Shown here: positions 1 to 9,570 of the stretch, in pieces
Position numbering within the stretch: position 1 is the first letter of the stretch
Layout: the number at the start of each line of letters is the position of its first letter
The notes under the pieces: model-generated
Seen by the model: the letters and a program-made list of their open reading frames with translations, nothing else
What the model was told of the DNA's origin: nothing
The model's database searches: none
Made by a program: the position numbers and the translations under genes
Origin: JAAYJT01 sp037445555
GTDB taxonomy: Bacteria > Bacteroidota > Bacteroidia > Bacteroidales > JAAYJT01
NCBI GenBank assembly: GCA_037445555.1
Contig: JBBIKG010000015.1
Span: 1-64,000 of the forward strand
Direction: 5' to 3'
DNA: 64,000 nt

Positions 1-1
1 G

Positions 2-325
2 CTTATCAGGCAACATGAGAGCGACCTGTTACTTGGCAAAATTACTCCCACCGATTATGTTATAATCCTGCATGAAAAAGGACGACAACTGCGGTCTGTA
101 GAATTTGCCGCCATGTTGAATGAGCAGCTGATCCGATCAACCCGCCGACTCGTTTTTGTGATCGGCGGTGCCTATGGTATGAGTGATAAACTGATGCAGC
201 GCGGGGATTTTACACTTTCCCTGTCGGCCATGACCTTGCCGCACCAGCTTATAAGGTTGGTATTCCTCGAACAGCTTTATCGGGGCTTTTCCATACTCCG
301 CAACGAGCCTTACCACAACGAATAA
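2..325 (+). CDS. rlmH: 23S rRNA pseudouridine-1915 N3-methyltransferase RlmH (5' partial)
   Basis: The reading frame is open from base 2 and has no start codon in the window, so the N-terminal third is missing. The visible 107 residues hold the SPOUT-class SAM-binding core: a VFVIGGAYG loop, then LSAMTLPHQLIRLVFLEQLY, and the typical C-terminal EPYHNE. RlmH methylates pseudouridine 1915 in helix 69 of 23S rRNA in assembled ribosomes and works as a homodimer. The gene is followed by rdgB after 9 bases, so the two are probably co-transcribed. The motif match is strong; only the truncation limits the call. Confidence 0.95.
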   Translation, partial: LIRQHESDLLLGKITPTDYVIILHEKGRQLRSVEFAAMLNEQLIRSTRRLVFVIGGAYGMSDKLMQRGDFTLSLSAMTLPHQLIRLVFLEQLYRGFSILRNEPYHNE

Positions 326-334
326 ACCTTTGTC

Positions 335-961
335 ATGAAACGCAACCTGTATTTTGTAACCCAAAATCAACATAAAGTTCGTGAGGTCTCGCACGTGATT
401 AATACTATTTTTTCTGAACACCCCGATCATAGCAATCACTGGAATATTAAATCATTGGCTGACCTTGGCTTTACAGAGGATATAAATGAAACTGCCGCCA
501 CTCTTGAGGGCAATGCCTTACTCAAAGCCTCACACATCCACCGCTTATTTGGTGTGGATTGCTTTGCCGACGACACCGGTCTTGAAGTTGAAGCACTCGG
601 CGGAATGCCTGGTGTGGTTTCGGCACGCTATGCCGGAACCCACCGAAGCTTTGACGATAATATCCGTAAAGTATTGCGCGAACTGCAGGGGCATACTAAC
701 CGGAAGGCCCGGTTCCGTACGGTGATAGCACTTATACTTGAAGGAAAAAATTATTTTTTCGAAGGCACTATAAACGGAAAGATCATTAATGAGAAAAAGG
801 GCACCGATGGGTTTGGCTATGATCCTGTATTCGTAGCCGAGGGTTATGAGCGCACCTTTGCTGAACTAAACCTTGATGAAAAGAATAAGGTCAGTCACCG
901 CGCAATGGCAATGCGAAAACTGTGCGATTTTCTGGCGGTTTATTCATCTCCTTCGAGGTAA
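335..961 (+). CDS. rdgB: Non-canonical purine NTP pyrophosphatase (RdgB/HAM1)
   Basis: The 208-residue product belongs to the HAM1/RdgB family, which hydrolyses ITP, dITP and XTP to monophosphates and keeps deaminated purines out of DNA and RNA. Family landmarks are in order: the TQNQHKVREV substrate loop near residues 9-18, FADDTGLEVEALGG with the metal-binding acidic pair near 77-90, GTDGFGYDPVF near 156-166, and SHRAMAMRKL at 187-196. Length is normal. An insert near residues 30-38 (acidic and His-rich) is slightly longer than in short homologues. Its last 22 bases overlap the 3' end of the convergent ddl gene. Confidence 0.96.
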   Translation: MKRNLYFVTQNQHKVREVSHVINTIFSEHPDHSNHWNIKSLADLGFTEDINETAATLEGNALLKASHIHRLFGVDCFADDTGLEVEALGGMPGVVSARYAGTHRSFDDNIRKVLRELQGHTNRKARFRTVIALILEGKNYFFEGTINGKIINEKKGTDGFGYDPVFVAEGYERTFAELNLDEKNKVSHRAMAMRKLCDFLAVYSSPSR

Positions 962-1956
962 CGGCGTTGGGTTTGCCAATACATGGCGTCCTCTATCATC
1001 ATCCCGAAAAGATCCGAAAGACGATAACCCATGTGTACTGCCATGCGAGGCACAATGCTGTTTTCGGTCAAACCCGGTACTGTATTTACCTCGAGAAAGT
1101 AATATTCCTCGCCGTTTAATACATAGTCGAAACGAACCACACCCTTGCAATTCAGCTGCTTGTATAATCGTCTGGATAGGTTTCTGCAACGGTCTGCGAG
1201 AAATTCGGAGATAGGTGCAGGCAGTATTTCATCAGCCATACCCGGGGTATATTTCGCTTCATAATCGAAAAAATCCTTTTTGCTTACAATCTCGCAAAGG
1301 GGCAAAACCATGAAGTCTCCTTTGTGATTTAATATTCCGCAGGTGATCTCCCTGCCGCTGAGCGCCTCCTGAATCAACACTTCATCGTCGTACCGGAATG
1401 CCTCATTGATGGCCGGCAACATTTCTTCGTGGGTATGTGCCTTTGTCACGCCAACGCTTGATCCGCCTTTGTTGGGTTTCACAAAACAAGGCAAGCCAGT
1501 GATGGCGGTAATTGCTTCCGCATCAATCACATCACCCAATGCAACAAAGACACTTCGGGCTATGGGTACGCCCAGGGTTTCGGCGGCCATGCCGGCGAAA
1601 TATTTATTAAACGTGAGTGCCGATGTGAAACTATCGCATGAGGTGTACGGTAGCTTCAGCATATCAAAATAGCCCTGCAGTTTCCCGTCTTCGCCCGGAG
1701 TGCCGTGAATCGCGACAAATACGCAATCAAAAAGTACTTTTTCATTATTGAGAATGATACTGAAATCATTCCGGTCAACCCCGGAGCATGGCAAGCCGTT
1801 ATAATAACCCAGCCATTCATTTTTGCTGATAACAATGCGAAAGACATTATAGCGATTCTGATCAAGATTTTTCTCAATCATGGCGGCACTTTTCATCGAT
1901 ATTTCAAGCTCTCCGCTATAGCCGCCAGTAACAAGAGCAATGTTGAGTTTATTCAT
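940..1956 (-). CDS. ddl: D-alanine--D-alanine ligase
   Basis: The 338-residue ATP-grasp enzyme joins two D-alanines for the peptidoglycan stem peptide in the cytoplasm. Visible landmarks are the N-terminal GGYSGELEIS loop (11-20), the ATP-grasp segment CFVKPNKGGSSVGV in mid-protein, the omega-loop region YEAKYTPG, and the metal/phosphate-binding FLEVNTVPGLTENSIVPRM near the C terminus. It is divergent from the PASTA-protein gene (171-base gap) and convergent with rdgB, overlapping it by 22 bases. ddl, a PASTA protein and an RluD-type synthase often sit together in Bacteroidota, so the orientation here looks like a local inversion. I saw no clear TAnnTTTG box in front of it. Confidence 0.96.
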   Translation of the reverse strand: MNKLNIALVTGGYSGELEISMKSAAMIEKNLDQNRYNVFRIVISKNEWLGYYNGLPCSGVDRNDFSIILNNEKVLFDCVFVAIHGTPGEDGKLQGYFDMLKLPYTSCDSFTSALTFNKYFAGMAAETLGVPIARSVFVALGDVIDAEAITAITGLPCFVKPNKGGSSVGVTKAHTHEEMLPAINEAFRYDDEVLIQEALSGREITCGILNHKGDFMVLPLCEIVSKKDFFDYEAKYTPGMADEILPAPISEFLADRCRNLSRRLYKQLNCKGVVRFDYVLNGEEYYFLEVNTVPGLTENSIVPRMAVHMGYRLSDLFGMMIEDAMYWQTQRRYLEGDE

Positions 1957-2043
1957 GACTGGTCCAGATGTAATAAATCATATTTGGTAATTGGTCCGCT
2001 TTCATCATGCCATCCGGGATAATCGGGATAAAAGTATTATTTC

Positions 2044-2051
2044 TAATTTTG
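2044..2051 (+). promoter_or_regulatory. Candidate -7 box upstream of the PASTA protein gene
   Basis: The octamer TAATTTTG matches the Bacteroidota -7 consensus TAnnTTTG and lies 77 bases before the PASTA-protein start. I do not see a TTTG -33 element at the usual 19-22 base spacing, so this is a partial match only. Confidence 0.4.
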
Positions 2052-2127
2052 CCGAATGGTACAATAATGCTTCTTTATCTGTGTTATTAGTAAGGGCAGG
2101 AATTTTGTATCGTTAACATACCGCTCA

Positions 2128-2964
2128 ATGAGTTTACCTGGTTTCATCACAAGTAAGGTATTTGTTCGTCTTCTGTTGAAAGCTCTAGGTATTTCTGCGA
2201 TTCTGATTATTCTGGTTTTACTTTCGCTATCGATCTACACCCGCCACGGAAGCACTTATGTTGTATCCGACTTTCGTGGACTGCAATACAAAGAACTGAT
2301 GAAATTATCGTCGGCAAGAAATTTTGAATTCATCATTCTTGACTCCATATATGACGATAAATATCCGAAAGGAAGCATTATCATGCAAGATCCTTTTCCG
2401 GGATCAAAGATAAAACGAAATCGTAAGATATACCTTACCACTGTGGCTGTAATGTCTGAGAAAGTGCAAGTACCTGACCTTGTTGACCTTACCCTGCGGC
2501 AGGCGGCCGCCACGCTTGAAACGTATGGACTTAAGTTAGGCAGGCTCGATTATGTGCCTGATATAGCGCGAAATGCCGTACTCAGATTGTTGCACCAGGG
2601 GGCGCCGGTTGCACCCGGCACCATACTTGATCGTGGAGCTGTCATAGACCTAGTGCTTGGCAAAGGACTCAGCGGAGATAAGATTCAGGTTCCGTTGCTT
2701 GCAGGGATGACTCTGGCCGAGGTCAGATCATTGCTTGTCAGCCTTTCACTCAACCTGGGCACTACCCACTTTATCCGACCTGCCGATTCACTGGCTTCGA
2801 GGGTGTACAGGCAGGATCCTGCATGGAGTCCAAGCAGCTACATAAACATAGGGCAGGCTGTAGACATTTGGCTCAGGCCTTCAGGCGAATTTGACTTTGA
2901 CTCCTTGCGCCGTAGCATCACAAAAGATTATTCGAACTACACGGACACCTTGTTTTTGAACTAG
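2128..2964 (+). CDS. Membrane-anchored PASTA-domain protein
   Basis: The 278-residue product has a short cytoplasmic N terminus, one membrane segment at about 14-36 (rich in L, I and V), and three PASTA-like repeats at roughly 46-112, 115-183 and 187-253. Repeats two and three begin VPDLVDLTLRQA and VPLLAGMTLAEV. PASTA modules bind peptidoglycan or muropeptides in Ser/Thr kinases and PBPs, but this protein has neither a kinase nor a transpeptidase domain, so the periplasmic part is probably a wall-binding or scaffold unit. It is divergent from ddl and followed after 4 bases by a T9SS cargo gene, with the pseudouridine synthase after that. The family is widespread in Bacteroidota; its exact role is not known to me. 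Confidence 0.85.
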   Translation: MSLPGFITSKVFVRLLLKALGISAILIILVLLSLSIYTRHGSTYVVSDFRGLQYKELMKLSSARNFEFIILDSIYDDKYPKGSIIMQDPFPGSKIKRNRKIYLTTVAVMSEKVQVPDLVDLTLRQAAATLETYGLKLGRLDYVPDIARNAVLRLLHQGAPVAPGTILDRGAVIDLVLGKGLSGDKIQVPLLAGMTLAEVRSLLVSLSLNLGTTHFIRPADSLASRVYRQDPAWSPSSYINIGQAVDIWLRPSGEFDFDSLRRSITKDYSNYTDTLFLN

Positions 2965-2968
2965 ACTC

Positions 2969-4903
2969 ATGTACAAAAGGTTCATACTAAGTATTATCAG
3001 TCTGCTACTGTTCCGGGTATCGGCAGCTCAGGAAGTAATGATTAGCCTGCAGGAAAATGCCTTGCTTAAAGAAAACATGCATCAATACCTGAACCGGACC
3101 AAAAGCACCTCAAAGCCCCTTGAATTGCCTTTCTTCGACGATTTCTCCGAACGTGGGGTCTATCCAAACCCTTCCAGGTGGGCTGACAACAAGGTTTTTG
3201 TCAATAACACCTATCCTGCCTATTCGCCTACTTTAGGAGTTGCCACCTTTGATGCACTCGACGAAATGGGTAAACTTTACACCGAGGCATCTTCAGCCAA
3301 ATTTATTGCTGATGTCCTGACCTCTGTCCCAATCAGGCTTGACTCTCTTACCACCCCTTCCAGGCGAATTATAAGCCCGGCTGACTCCGTCTATTTCAGT
3401 TTCTATTTTCAACCCGAAGGCTATGGATTTGCCCCTAATGAGTCAGACTCACTCGTGCTCGAGTTCTTTGTGGATCATCCAATTATCAGCCAGCAAAAAT
3501 GGGTACGCGTCTGGAGCAGTCCAGGAATGAACCTGAACGACTTCTATGCAAAATATAAAACCTACTTTCTGAAGGTGATGGTACCCATTACCAATCCTGA
3601 CTTCTTCCGTTCGGGATTCCGGTTCAGGTTTTACAACTATGCCAGTATTATGTATCTTACCAATCAAAGTTTTCAGAGCAACCGTGACCATTGGCATATT
3701 GATTATGTATTCTTGCACCTAAATCGTCGTAAAAGTGAGGCAGGTCATCCCGACCTTGCATTGGTAGCCAATCCCGGATCATTGCTTAAACGGTATTACC
3801 AAATGCCCTACAAGCAGTACAAACAAAATTTTGTAAACGAGATGGCGGATAACCTGATGGTTTCTGTGGCCAATCTTAACAATCAGCCCGTTCTTGGCTC
3901 CTATCAGTATGCGGTACGCGGTCCGGCCGGCGACACTATTAAATCCTATACCTCAGGCACTCAGACCATATTACCTTTCTCCTCTTCAGGATACGCACAA
4001 GCCACAGCCCTTGCACGCCCACAGGTAGGCTTTGTGTTTCCGTTGTATGCACAGTCACAAACCAGTTTTTCAGTAACACACTGGCTCAGAAATTCTTCTG
4101 GGCTTAAGCAAACCAGTAACGACACCCTAAAACACATTCAGTTTTTTGGAAATTATTTTGCCTATGACGACGGAACAGCCGAAGCCGGTTATGGTCTCAA
4201 TTACGCCGGTGGACAGCTAGCGTATAAGTTTCAGCTGAATACTCCGGATACACTTTCGGCTCTCCACATGTTTTTCAACCACATACTTAACAATCAGCCG
4301 CAACGGTATTTTCATCTTAAGGTATGGAATGATCTGGGGGGTAAACCCAACAAGGTTATTTATTCCCAGGAGTTTCTGCAACCACTGGCAGAAGAGGGAT
4401 TTAATACATTTACCAGTTATACATTCACCGACAATGTTACTATCAACAATACCACGTTCCCGGGCCTGGTATTTTATGTGGGTTGGCAGCAGGTGACGGC
4501 TGATCTGCTCAACGTAGGATTTGACCGCAACACGAATAACAAATCAAAAGTTTACTATAACCTGGGCGGTATCTGGTATAACAGCATGCTTGACGGATCA
4601 GTGATGATGCGGCCAGTAATGGGCGCTCTGCCCAAAGCAAACAGCCAGATCGCCGAGCACATACAATCGCTGAAGGTCAGCCCCAATCCGGTAAGCCACG
4701 GACTGATTACTCTGACTAAATCAGAGAACGTATCTCAGGCTGCCCGCATAAAAATATACGACATGCTCGGTTCCCTCGTAATGGAACAGGCATTTTCCAA
4801 CATGCTCGATATCGCCAAACTTTCGCCCGGAGTATATTTGATCCAACTTCTGGACACCAACAGAGCTGTAACCGGCATAAGCCGTTTTGTTGTGGCAAGA
4901 TAG
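2969..4903 (+). CDS. Secreted protein with T9SS type A sorting domain
   Basis: The 644-residue product begins with a signal peptide (hydrophobic run then VSAAQ, cleavage near residue 20). It ends in a type A C-terminal sorting domain of about 75 residues: VSPNPVSHG, then IKIYDMLGSLVMEQ, then LSPGVYLIQL. That marks it as cargo for the type IX secretion system, exported through the outer membrane and probably attached to the cell surface. The 500-residue middle part, rich in aromatic residues, Asn and Ser, shows no enzyme motif I recognise and looks like beta-sandwich material. It starts 4 bases after the PASTA gene and ends just before the rluD-like start, so it is likely in the same operon. 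Confidence 0.85.
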   Translation: MYKRFILSIISLLLFRVSAAQEVMISLQENALLKENMHQYLNRTKSTSKPLELPFFDDFSERGVYPNPSRWADNKVFVNNTYPAYSPTLGVATFDALDEMGKLYTEASSAKFIADVLTSVPIRLDSLTTPSRRIISPADSVYFSFYFQPEGYGFAPNESDSLVLEFFVDHPIISQQKWVRVWSSPGMNLNDFYAKYKTYFLKVMVPITNPDFFRSGFRFRFYNYASIMYLTNQSFQSNRDHWHIDYVFLHLNRRKSEAGHPDLALVANPGSLLKRYYQMPYKQYKQNFVNEMADNLMVSVANLNNQPVLGSYQYAVRGPAGDTIKSYTSGTQTILPFSSSGYAQATALARPQVGFVFPLYAQSQTSFSVTHWLRNSSGLKQTSNDTLKHIQFFGNYFAYDDGTAEAGYGLNYAGGQLAYKFQLNTPDTLSALHMFFNHILNNQPQRYFHLKVWNDLGGKPNKVIYSQEFLQPLAEEGFNTFTSYTFTDNVTINNTTFPGLVFYVGWQQVTADLLNVGFDRNTNNKSKVYYNLGGIWYNSMLDGSVMMRPVMGALPKANSQIAEHIQSLKVSPNPVSHGLITLTKSENVSQAARIKIYDMLGSLVMEQAFSNMLDIAKLSPGVYLIQLLDTNRAVTGISRFVVAR

Positions 4904-4907
4904 ATCC

Positions 4908-5966
4908 ATGACTGAAGAAATCAGGAACTTACCCCAGGATTCCGAAGATTCGGAATTGTATGAGCATCACCGCCTTGTTATTGACAAAGGACAAGGATTG
5001 CTGCGTATCGACAGGTTTTTGATGGGAAGGCTCGAAGACGTTACACGAAACCGTATTCAGACTGCTATTCATGCTGGTAATGTCCTGGTCAACGGGAAAA
5101 CCGTTAAACCAAATTACCGGGTCAAGCCTTCCGATGTCATTTCGATTGTTCTGGCTCATCCACCACGCGAATTTGAACTTATTGCTGAGAATATTCCGCT
5201 GAATATCGTGTATGAGGACGATGACCTAATGGTTATCAACAAAGAGGCTGGGCTGGTTGTGCATCCGGGATATGCGAATTTTACAGGAACCCTCATGAAT
5301 GGCCTTCTCTATCATCTTGGCCATTCAAAACCTGCTGGTCGCGCGGACTATCCTTACCTTGTTCACCGTATCGACAAAGACACATCTGGGCTTTTGCTGG
5401 TAGCAAAGAACGAAGTGGCACAGTCAAAACTGGCCAAGGAGTTTTTCGATCACACGATTGACCGGCGATATATAGGCCTCGTATGGGGCGATGTGACCAA
5501 TGATTCAGGCACTGTGGACGGACGCCTGGGACGAAGCCCAAACGATCGACGAGTAATGTCCGTTTACGAAGATACTGAAACCGGAAGGCATGCCATCACA
5601 CACTTCAAAGTGCTTACACGCTTTGGTTATGTTACCTTGCTTGAGTTTAAGCTCGAAACCGGACGCACTCATCAGATACGGGCGCACATGAAATATATCG
5701 GGCATCCTCTTTTTAACGACGAACGTTATGGAGGAAACCAAATTCTGAAGGGAACCACTTTCACCAAATACAGGCAGTTTGTCGAAAACTGTTTCAGTTT
5801 GATTCCCCGCCAGGCTTTACACGCCAAATCGCTTGGGTTTATTCATCCTGCCAGGCAGATACCGATGAGGTTTGATTCTGAACTTCCCGGCGATATGAAA
5901 GATGTGATTGCCAAATGGGAGCGTTATACCTCCTCCCAGCTAGCTGAGAGAGAAGACCTCCATTGA
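4908..5966 (+). CDS. rluD: RluA/RluD family 23S rRNA pseudouridine synthase
   Basis: The 352-residue protein has an N-terminal S4 RNA-binding domain (about 23-80, with IDRFLMGRLEDVTRNRIQ) followed by the RluA-type catalytic domain. The active-site signature LVHRIDKDTSGLLLVAKN carries the catalytic Asp of the HRxDxxTSG motif, and TGRTHQIRAHM is also present. It converts uridines to pseudouridine, in E. coli RluD at helix 69 of 23S rRNA. An in-frame TTG at 4887 would extend the protein into the upstream gene, so I chose the ATG at 4908, four bases after the upstream stop. RlmH, also in this window, modifies a pseudouridine made by RluD-type enzymes. The RluA-family subtype is inferred from context. 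Confidence 0.88.
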   Translation: MTEEIRNLPQDSEDSELYEHHRLVIDKGQGLLRIDRFLMGRLEDVTRNRIQTAIHAGNVLVNGKTVKPNYRVKPSDVISIVLAHPPREFELIAENIPLNIVYEDDDLMVINKEAGLVVHPGYANFTGTLMNGLLYHLGHSKPAGRADYPYLVHRIDKDTSGLLLVAKNEVAQSKLAKEFFDHTIDRRYIGLVWGDVTNDSGTVDGRLGRSPNDRRVMSVYEDTETGRHAITHFKVLTRFGYVTLLEFKLETGRTHQIRAHMKYIGHPLFNDERYGGNQILKGTTFTKYRQFVENCFSLIPRQALHAKSLGFIHPARQIPMRFDSELPGDMKDVIAKWERYTSSQLAEREDLH

Positions 5967-5991
5967 GGGGGTTACCTCGAACTGAAAAATG

Positions 5992-7905
5992 TTATTTCAG
6001 TAGCGCAATCCGATAAAAAGTAGGTTTCAGGTTGCCGATGGCGATTCTGAGAATAAAAAATCCCTGATATCGGCTCCGGAAATAAATGCGGGATGAATAC
6101 TGGCCGGTAATTGCAAGTGTGCCAGCCTCTAAAAGCTGGCCTGTAGGATAATAGAGTTCCCAGTCGAGCCTGTTTTCTTTGTGTGATCCCAGCAGCAACC
6201 CCATGTATTCACGAGCCGGATTAGGGTAAATGGCGGGGACTACGCGTATGTATTTGCTGCGGCGCAGCGAGTCTCTGCTAAAGGCATTTGTCACCTTAAG
6301 AAGAACTTCGAACTCACCCAAATAGTCGTACTTGATGGAGGCCGGATGCTGGTCGGTAGAAGTTCCCGGCAGTCCTCCCGAAAAATTCCAGGTCCATGAA
6401 TCGGGATTATTGATCGAGAAGTCCTTGAAATTGACAGAACTGCCAACGGCTATGGCAGTGGTGTCGGCCATAAAGTTTGCTACTACCTGTCGGGTATTAA
6501 AACTGCCCTGTAGCTGTGTAAGCCCCGTAGAAATAGGATCGAGCCATGGTTTGAGCTGCCGATAGGGTTCAGACGAAAACGACTCCCACGAATACGAAAA
6601 TTTCCCATAGTAGTCGGGGGAGGTTGGTGTGGCACAGGTGGATTGTCCGCCGGTGAGTTGCCCAACTATCAGACCTTCGTTGTTGAATAGTGGCGAACCT
6701 GACGAACCACCTTCTGTCACTCCGTGTCCGTTTGCTGTGGCAGCCCAGCGGACCCTCCAGTACATGTCCTTCTGGTTCGAACTGTTGAAGGCATCCGAAA
6801 TCGTCAAAGTGTTATATGTGGATATTTTCTTTATATCCCCAGTTGGGTGATGGATACTCACTCCGGAGGGCGAAGGCATGTTTAGCCTGGACCATCCGTT
6901 GTAGAAGGCCTCATAGCTTGCCGGAATATTTTGATTAAGAAGCAGCAAGCAAAAATCAGAACCCATATTGGCATTGCCCCCTCCGGTATTGGCTTTGAGT
7001 GTCGCACCGGTCATGCTGCCAGGCGTGGGTTTTACAGTGGGATTGCTGCATCCGCCGGTCTCATAATTGAAATAGAACAACCACTGGTTAAGGTTAGCTT
7101 CGGTTGAGTAAACTCCCTGGCTGTTGCGCAAGCAATGATCGGCCGTGAGAAGATAGGGCTTGAAGTCGCTGGCAGTGTTGTTTACCACGCTTCCGGAACA
7201 CCAGAATGAGGAAGCGCCCACCCTGGCCAGTATCCTAACTACACCGTTTCTCTGATTCTTCCAGGCTTCACCTTCGCTGCAATTGACATTTACGTTGCAT
7301 GCCTCTGCATCCAAGGTGGATTTTATTCGATTGTCGGCGTGCCCTGATGGCAGGTTCTCCACATACAATACATCAGAAATGGTAAACCTGGGGTGATCAA
7401 TGGCAATGTAAGGACCAACACATTCAACAATTATATTTTCTCCATGAACAAGGCCTATTGCAAACAGTCCGCTTGGGTGGTTATTCTGGTCGGTAAAAGC
7501 TCCAAGTAATTGATTTCGGTCTTGATCGTAAATAAAAAGTTCATACCCAACTGGCATATAGAAATTTTCGAAATATATCGCGCAAGCCTTGGCTCCGGGA
7601 ATATTGATCATGAACCGCCACTGCTTTTTTCCGCCGGGTATTACAGTCCAGGGTTCCTGACCCAAACCTTTGTGCACAGGTAGAATTGGCCCTGCCTCGA
7701 AAGGAATTGCATCGCGCTGGATGTTGTCGGTGCTTCTTTTGGCTGACGGTGGTACAGGGATAATAATCGAAGGAATCTGGTAATCACGACTGCGATCAAT
7801 GAATCCTGGTGATACTCCTCCCCTGCTTATCTGCGCTGAAACAGTGAAAAAACCCATACCGAGGCATATCAATACGAACAATGCCTGTTTCGAAAAGATT
7901 TTCAT
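5992..7905 (-). CDS. Secreted trypsin-like serine protease with PKD and T9SS domains
   Basis: The 637-residue product resembles lysyl endopeptidase-type proteases. A signal peptide (FFTVSAQ, cleavage near 25) is followed by a propeptide-like beta region and then a chymotrypsin-fold domain with all three catalytic residues visible: His in LLTADHCL, Asp in GSDFCLLLL, and Ser in EGGSSGSPLF. Conserved Cys residues flank these (CSGSVV, CATP). A PKD domain follows (SVNFKDFSINNPDSWTWNF), then a C-terminal YPNPAREY...GFFILRI segment typical of T9SS sorting. It should be secreted by the type IX system and digest protein outside the cell. The ATG at 7905 is preferred over the GTG two codons upstream. 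It is convergent with the pseudouridine synthase gene, 25 bases away. Confidence 0.9.
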   Translation of the reverse strand: MKIFSKQALFVLICLGMGFFTVSAQISRGGVSPGFIDRSRDYQIPSIIIPVPPSAKRSTDNIQRDAIPFEAGPILPVHKGLGQEPWTVIPGGKKQWRFMINIPGAKACAIYFENFYMPVGYELFIYDQDRNQLLGAFTDQNNHPSGLFAIGLVHGENIIVECVGPYIAIDHPRFTISDVLYVENLPSGHADNRIKSTLDAEACNVNVNCSEGEAWKNQRNGVVRILARVGASSFWCSGSVVNNTASDFKPYLLTADHCLRNSQGVYSTEANLNQWLFYFNYETGGCSNPTVKPTPGSMTGATLKANTGGGNANMGSDFCLLLLNQNIPASYEAFYNGWSRLNMPSPSGVSIHHPTGDIKKISTYNTLTISDAFNSSNQKDMYWRVRWAATANGHGVTEGGSSGSPLFNNEGLIVGQLTGGQSTCATPTSPDYYGKFSYSWESFSSEPYRQLKPWLDPISTGLTQLQGSFNTRQVVANFMADTTAIAVGSSVNFKDFSINNPDSWTWNFSGGLPGTSTDQHPASIKYDYLGEFEVLLKVTNAFSRDSLRRSKYIRVVPAIYPNPAREYMGLLLGSHKENRLDWELYYPTGQLLEAGTLAITGQYSSRIYFRSRYQGFFILRIAIGNLKPTFYRIALLK

Positions 7906-7969
7906 CGGCACACCGCAGGTTTGAATGTTATTAGAACGAACCTTAAAGGCTCAATATTTTATCGGCTCT

Positions 7970-9373
7970 TTACTGTTTGTTTGGCAGCTCAAGCCCGTAT
8001 TTCTTTCGGCGGTCCTCGAGTTTCAGCATATAGCCAATGAATACTGCGGTTAGTCCAAGCCCTGCAAAAATCAGCATAGGTATAGTGTAGTTGTATACGG
8101 CGGTAGTATCGCCTGCCTGTATGCGATCAGCCACACCCGGATTTACAGCATTTAGCACAACACCTACCAGCCAGGGAAAGAACATCAGTCCTATGTTCTG
8201 AATCCAGAATACCAGAGCGTATGCAGATCCCAGGTAACGATCTTCTACAATCTTAGGCACGGAGGGCCACATAGAGGCCGGCACCAGCGAAAAGGCCACC
8301 CCGAGCACTACAATGGCTACTACGGCAAGTGCTACAGACATCGGTGCTATGGCAAAGGTAAGATGCGCCAGAGTTAACAGAGCGGCCCCGTAAATCATCA
8401 AGCTAGCACCCTTGCCACGGGTATCGAGGAAATAGCCAATGATTGGTGTCAGAATTATGGTTCCCACAGGTAAGAGGCCCGAGATATACCCGCCTATTTC
8501 GGCAGTGACACCAAGCTTGTTTTGCATCATATTCACGGCATATTTCAAAAACGGAAATACGCCCGAATAGAACAACACACAGAGTAATGAGATATATAAG
8601 AAGCCTCGGTTGGTAAGTATCTTCCATAAATCGCTAAGCTTAAATTCCTCGGCAGGTTCATTGCTGGCAGGGTGGTCCTTTTCCTGCACGTCGAACCTGA
8701 TGTCCATGAACGAATATACCAGGAAAGTCAGGAACCCGATACTGAGAAGGGCAAGTCCGAAGTACACGCTGTTCAACAGGTTTTCGTTAGCAGTGCCTGC
8801 TTTGGCGATGGCTGCTGAGAAGAAGAACGCAACAGAAGCGCCCATACGTGCTGTAGCCATTTCCATACCCATTGCAAGAGCCATTTCCTTACCCTTAAAC
8901 CATTTGACAATGGTTTTTGAAACAGTTATGCCACACATTTCTACGCCAATCCCGAAAATGGCATAGCCTATCGAAGCAACTTTTGCCGAAGCCGGCATAT
9001 CTGTCCAAAACGAGCTGAAAAAGCTAAACGCAAACCCACCCTCATTGAAGTAGGGTGTTAATCCGTAAAGTTTGATCAACCCTCCAAGCAGCATGGTGCC
9101 TGCCGCAGTAAGACCAGTAAAACGAATTCCCATCTTATCAAGGATGATTCCGGAAAGGATTAGAAAACCCAGAACATTGAGCATATATTCCGACCCTGAG
9201 AAAAATCCGTAATTATCTGGTTGCCAACTGTACTTTAGCTCTAAGAGCGATTGTAGCGGCGCCATCATGTCTACAAAAAAATAAGCCGATAGCATGGTGA
9301 GCGAAACGAGAATTAAGGCTGCCCAGCGGGCTGTTTTCGATTCTCGAAGCAGATTTTTAACCGTCTGTGTCAT
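7970..9373 (-). CDS. MFS transporter
   Basis: The 467-residue integral membrane protein has about twelve hydrophobic segments split by a charged central loop near residues 225-245 (DVQEKDHPASNEPAEEFKL), the usual 6+6 major facilitator arrangement. Local features include ILDKMGIRFTG in the loop 2-3 position, which resembles the MFS motif A region, and a matching YFLDTRGKG in the second half. The substrate cannot be read from the sequence; related Bacteroidota proteins are annotated only as MFS transporters, some likened to eukaryotic MFSD1. It lies alone between a protease gene and rfaD and has 255 bases of upstream space shared with rfaD. Confidence 0.88.
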   Translation of the reverse strand: MTQTVKNLLRESKTARWAALILVSLTMLSAYFFVDMMAPLQSLLELKYSWQPDNYGFFSGSEYMLNVLGFLILSGIILDKMGIRFTGLTAAGTMLLGGLIKLYGLTPYFNEGGFAFSFFSSFWTDMPASAKVASIGYAIFGIGVEMCGITVSKTIVKWFKGKEMALAMGMEMATARMGASVAFFFSAAIAKAGTANENLLNSVYFGLALLSIGFLTFLVYSFMDIRFDVQEKDHPASNEPAEEFKLSDLWKILTNRGFLYISLLCVLFYSGVFPFLKYAVNMMQNKLGVTAEIGGYISGLLPVGTIILTPIIGYFLDTRGKGASLMIYGAALLTLAHLTFAIAPMSVALAVVAIVVLGVAFSLVPASMWPSVPKIVEDRYLGSAYALVFWIQNIGLMFFPWLVGVVLNAVNPGVADRIQAGDTTAVYNYTIPMLIFAGLGLTAVFIGYMLKLEDRRKKYGLELPNKQ

Positions 9374-9570
9374 AGTTGCAAATGGGTATTTGTGTAAAAA
9401 AACCTGATAAACAACTCAAGCACTATTGGCTTAAGTGCAGCTAAAATACTATTTTTTCTTTCTTGGCCGGGTATTGTCGTATTTTTGAATGACAAGTAAA
9501 GGTCAAAGAATACAAGCCTCTGCGCAATATCCAACCGGTTGTTTTGCCCGATAAATCAGCAATCAGATCG

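Noticed and set aside
9480..9487. TATTTTTG as a further rfaD promoter box
   Set aside because: It matches TAnnTTTG but has no -33 element at normal spacing, and the complete promoter at 9571-9604 lies much nearer to the gene.
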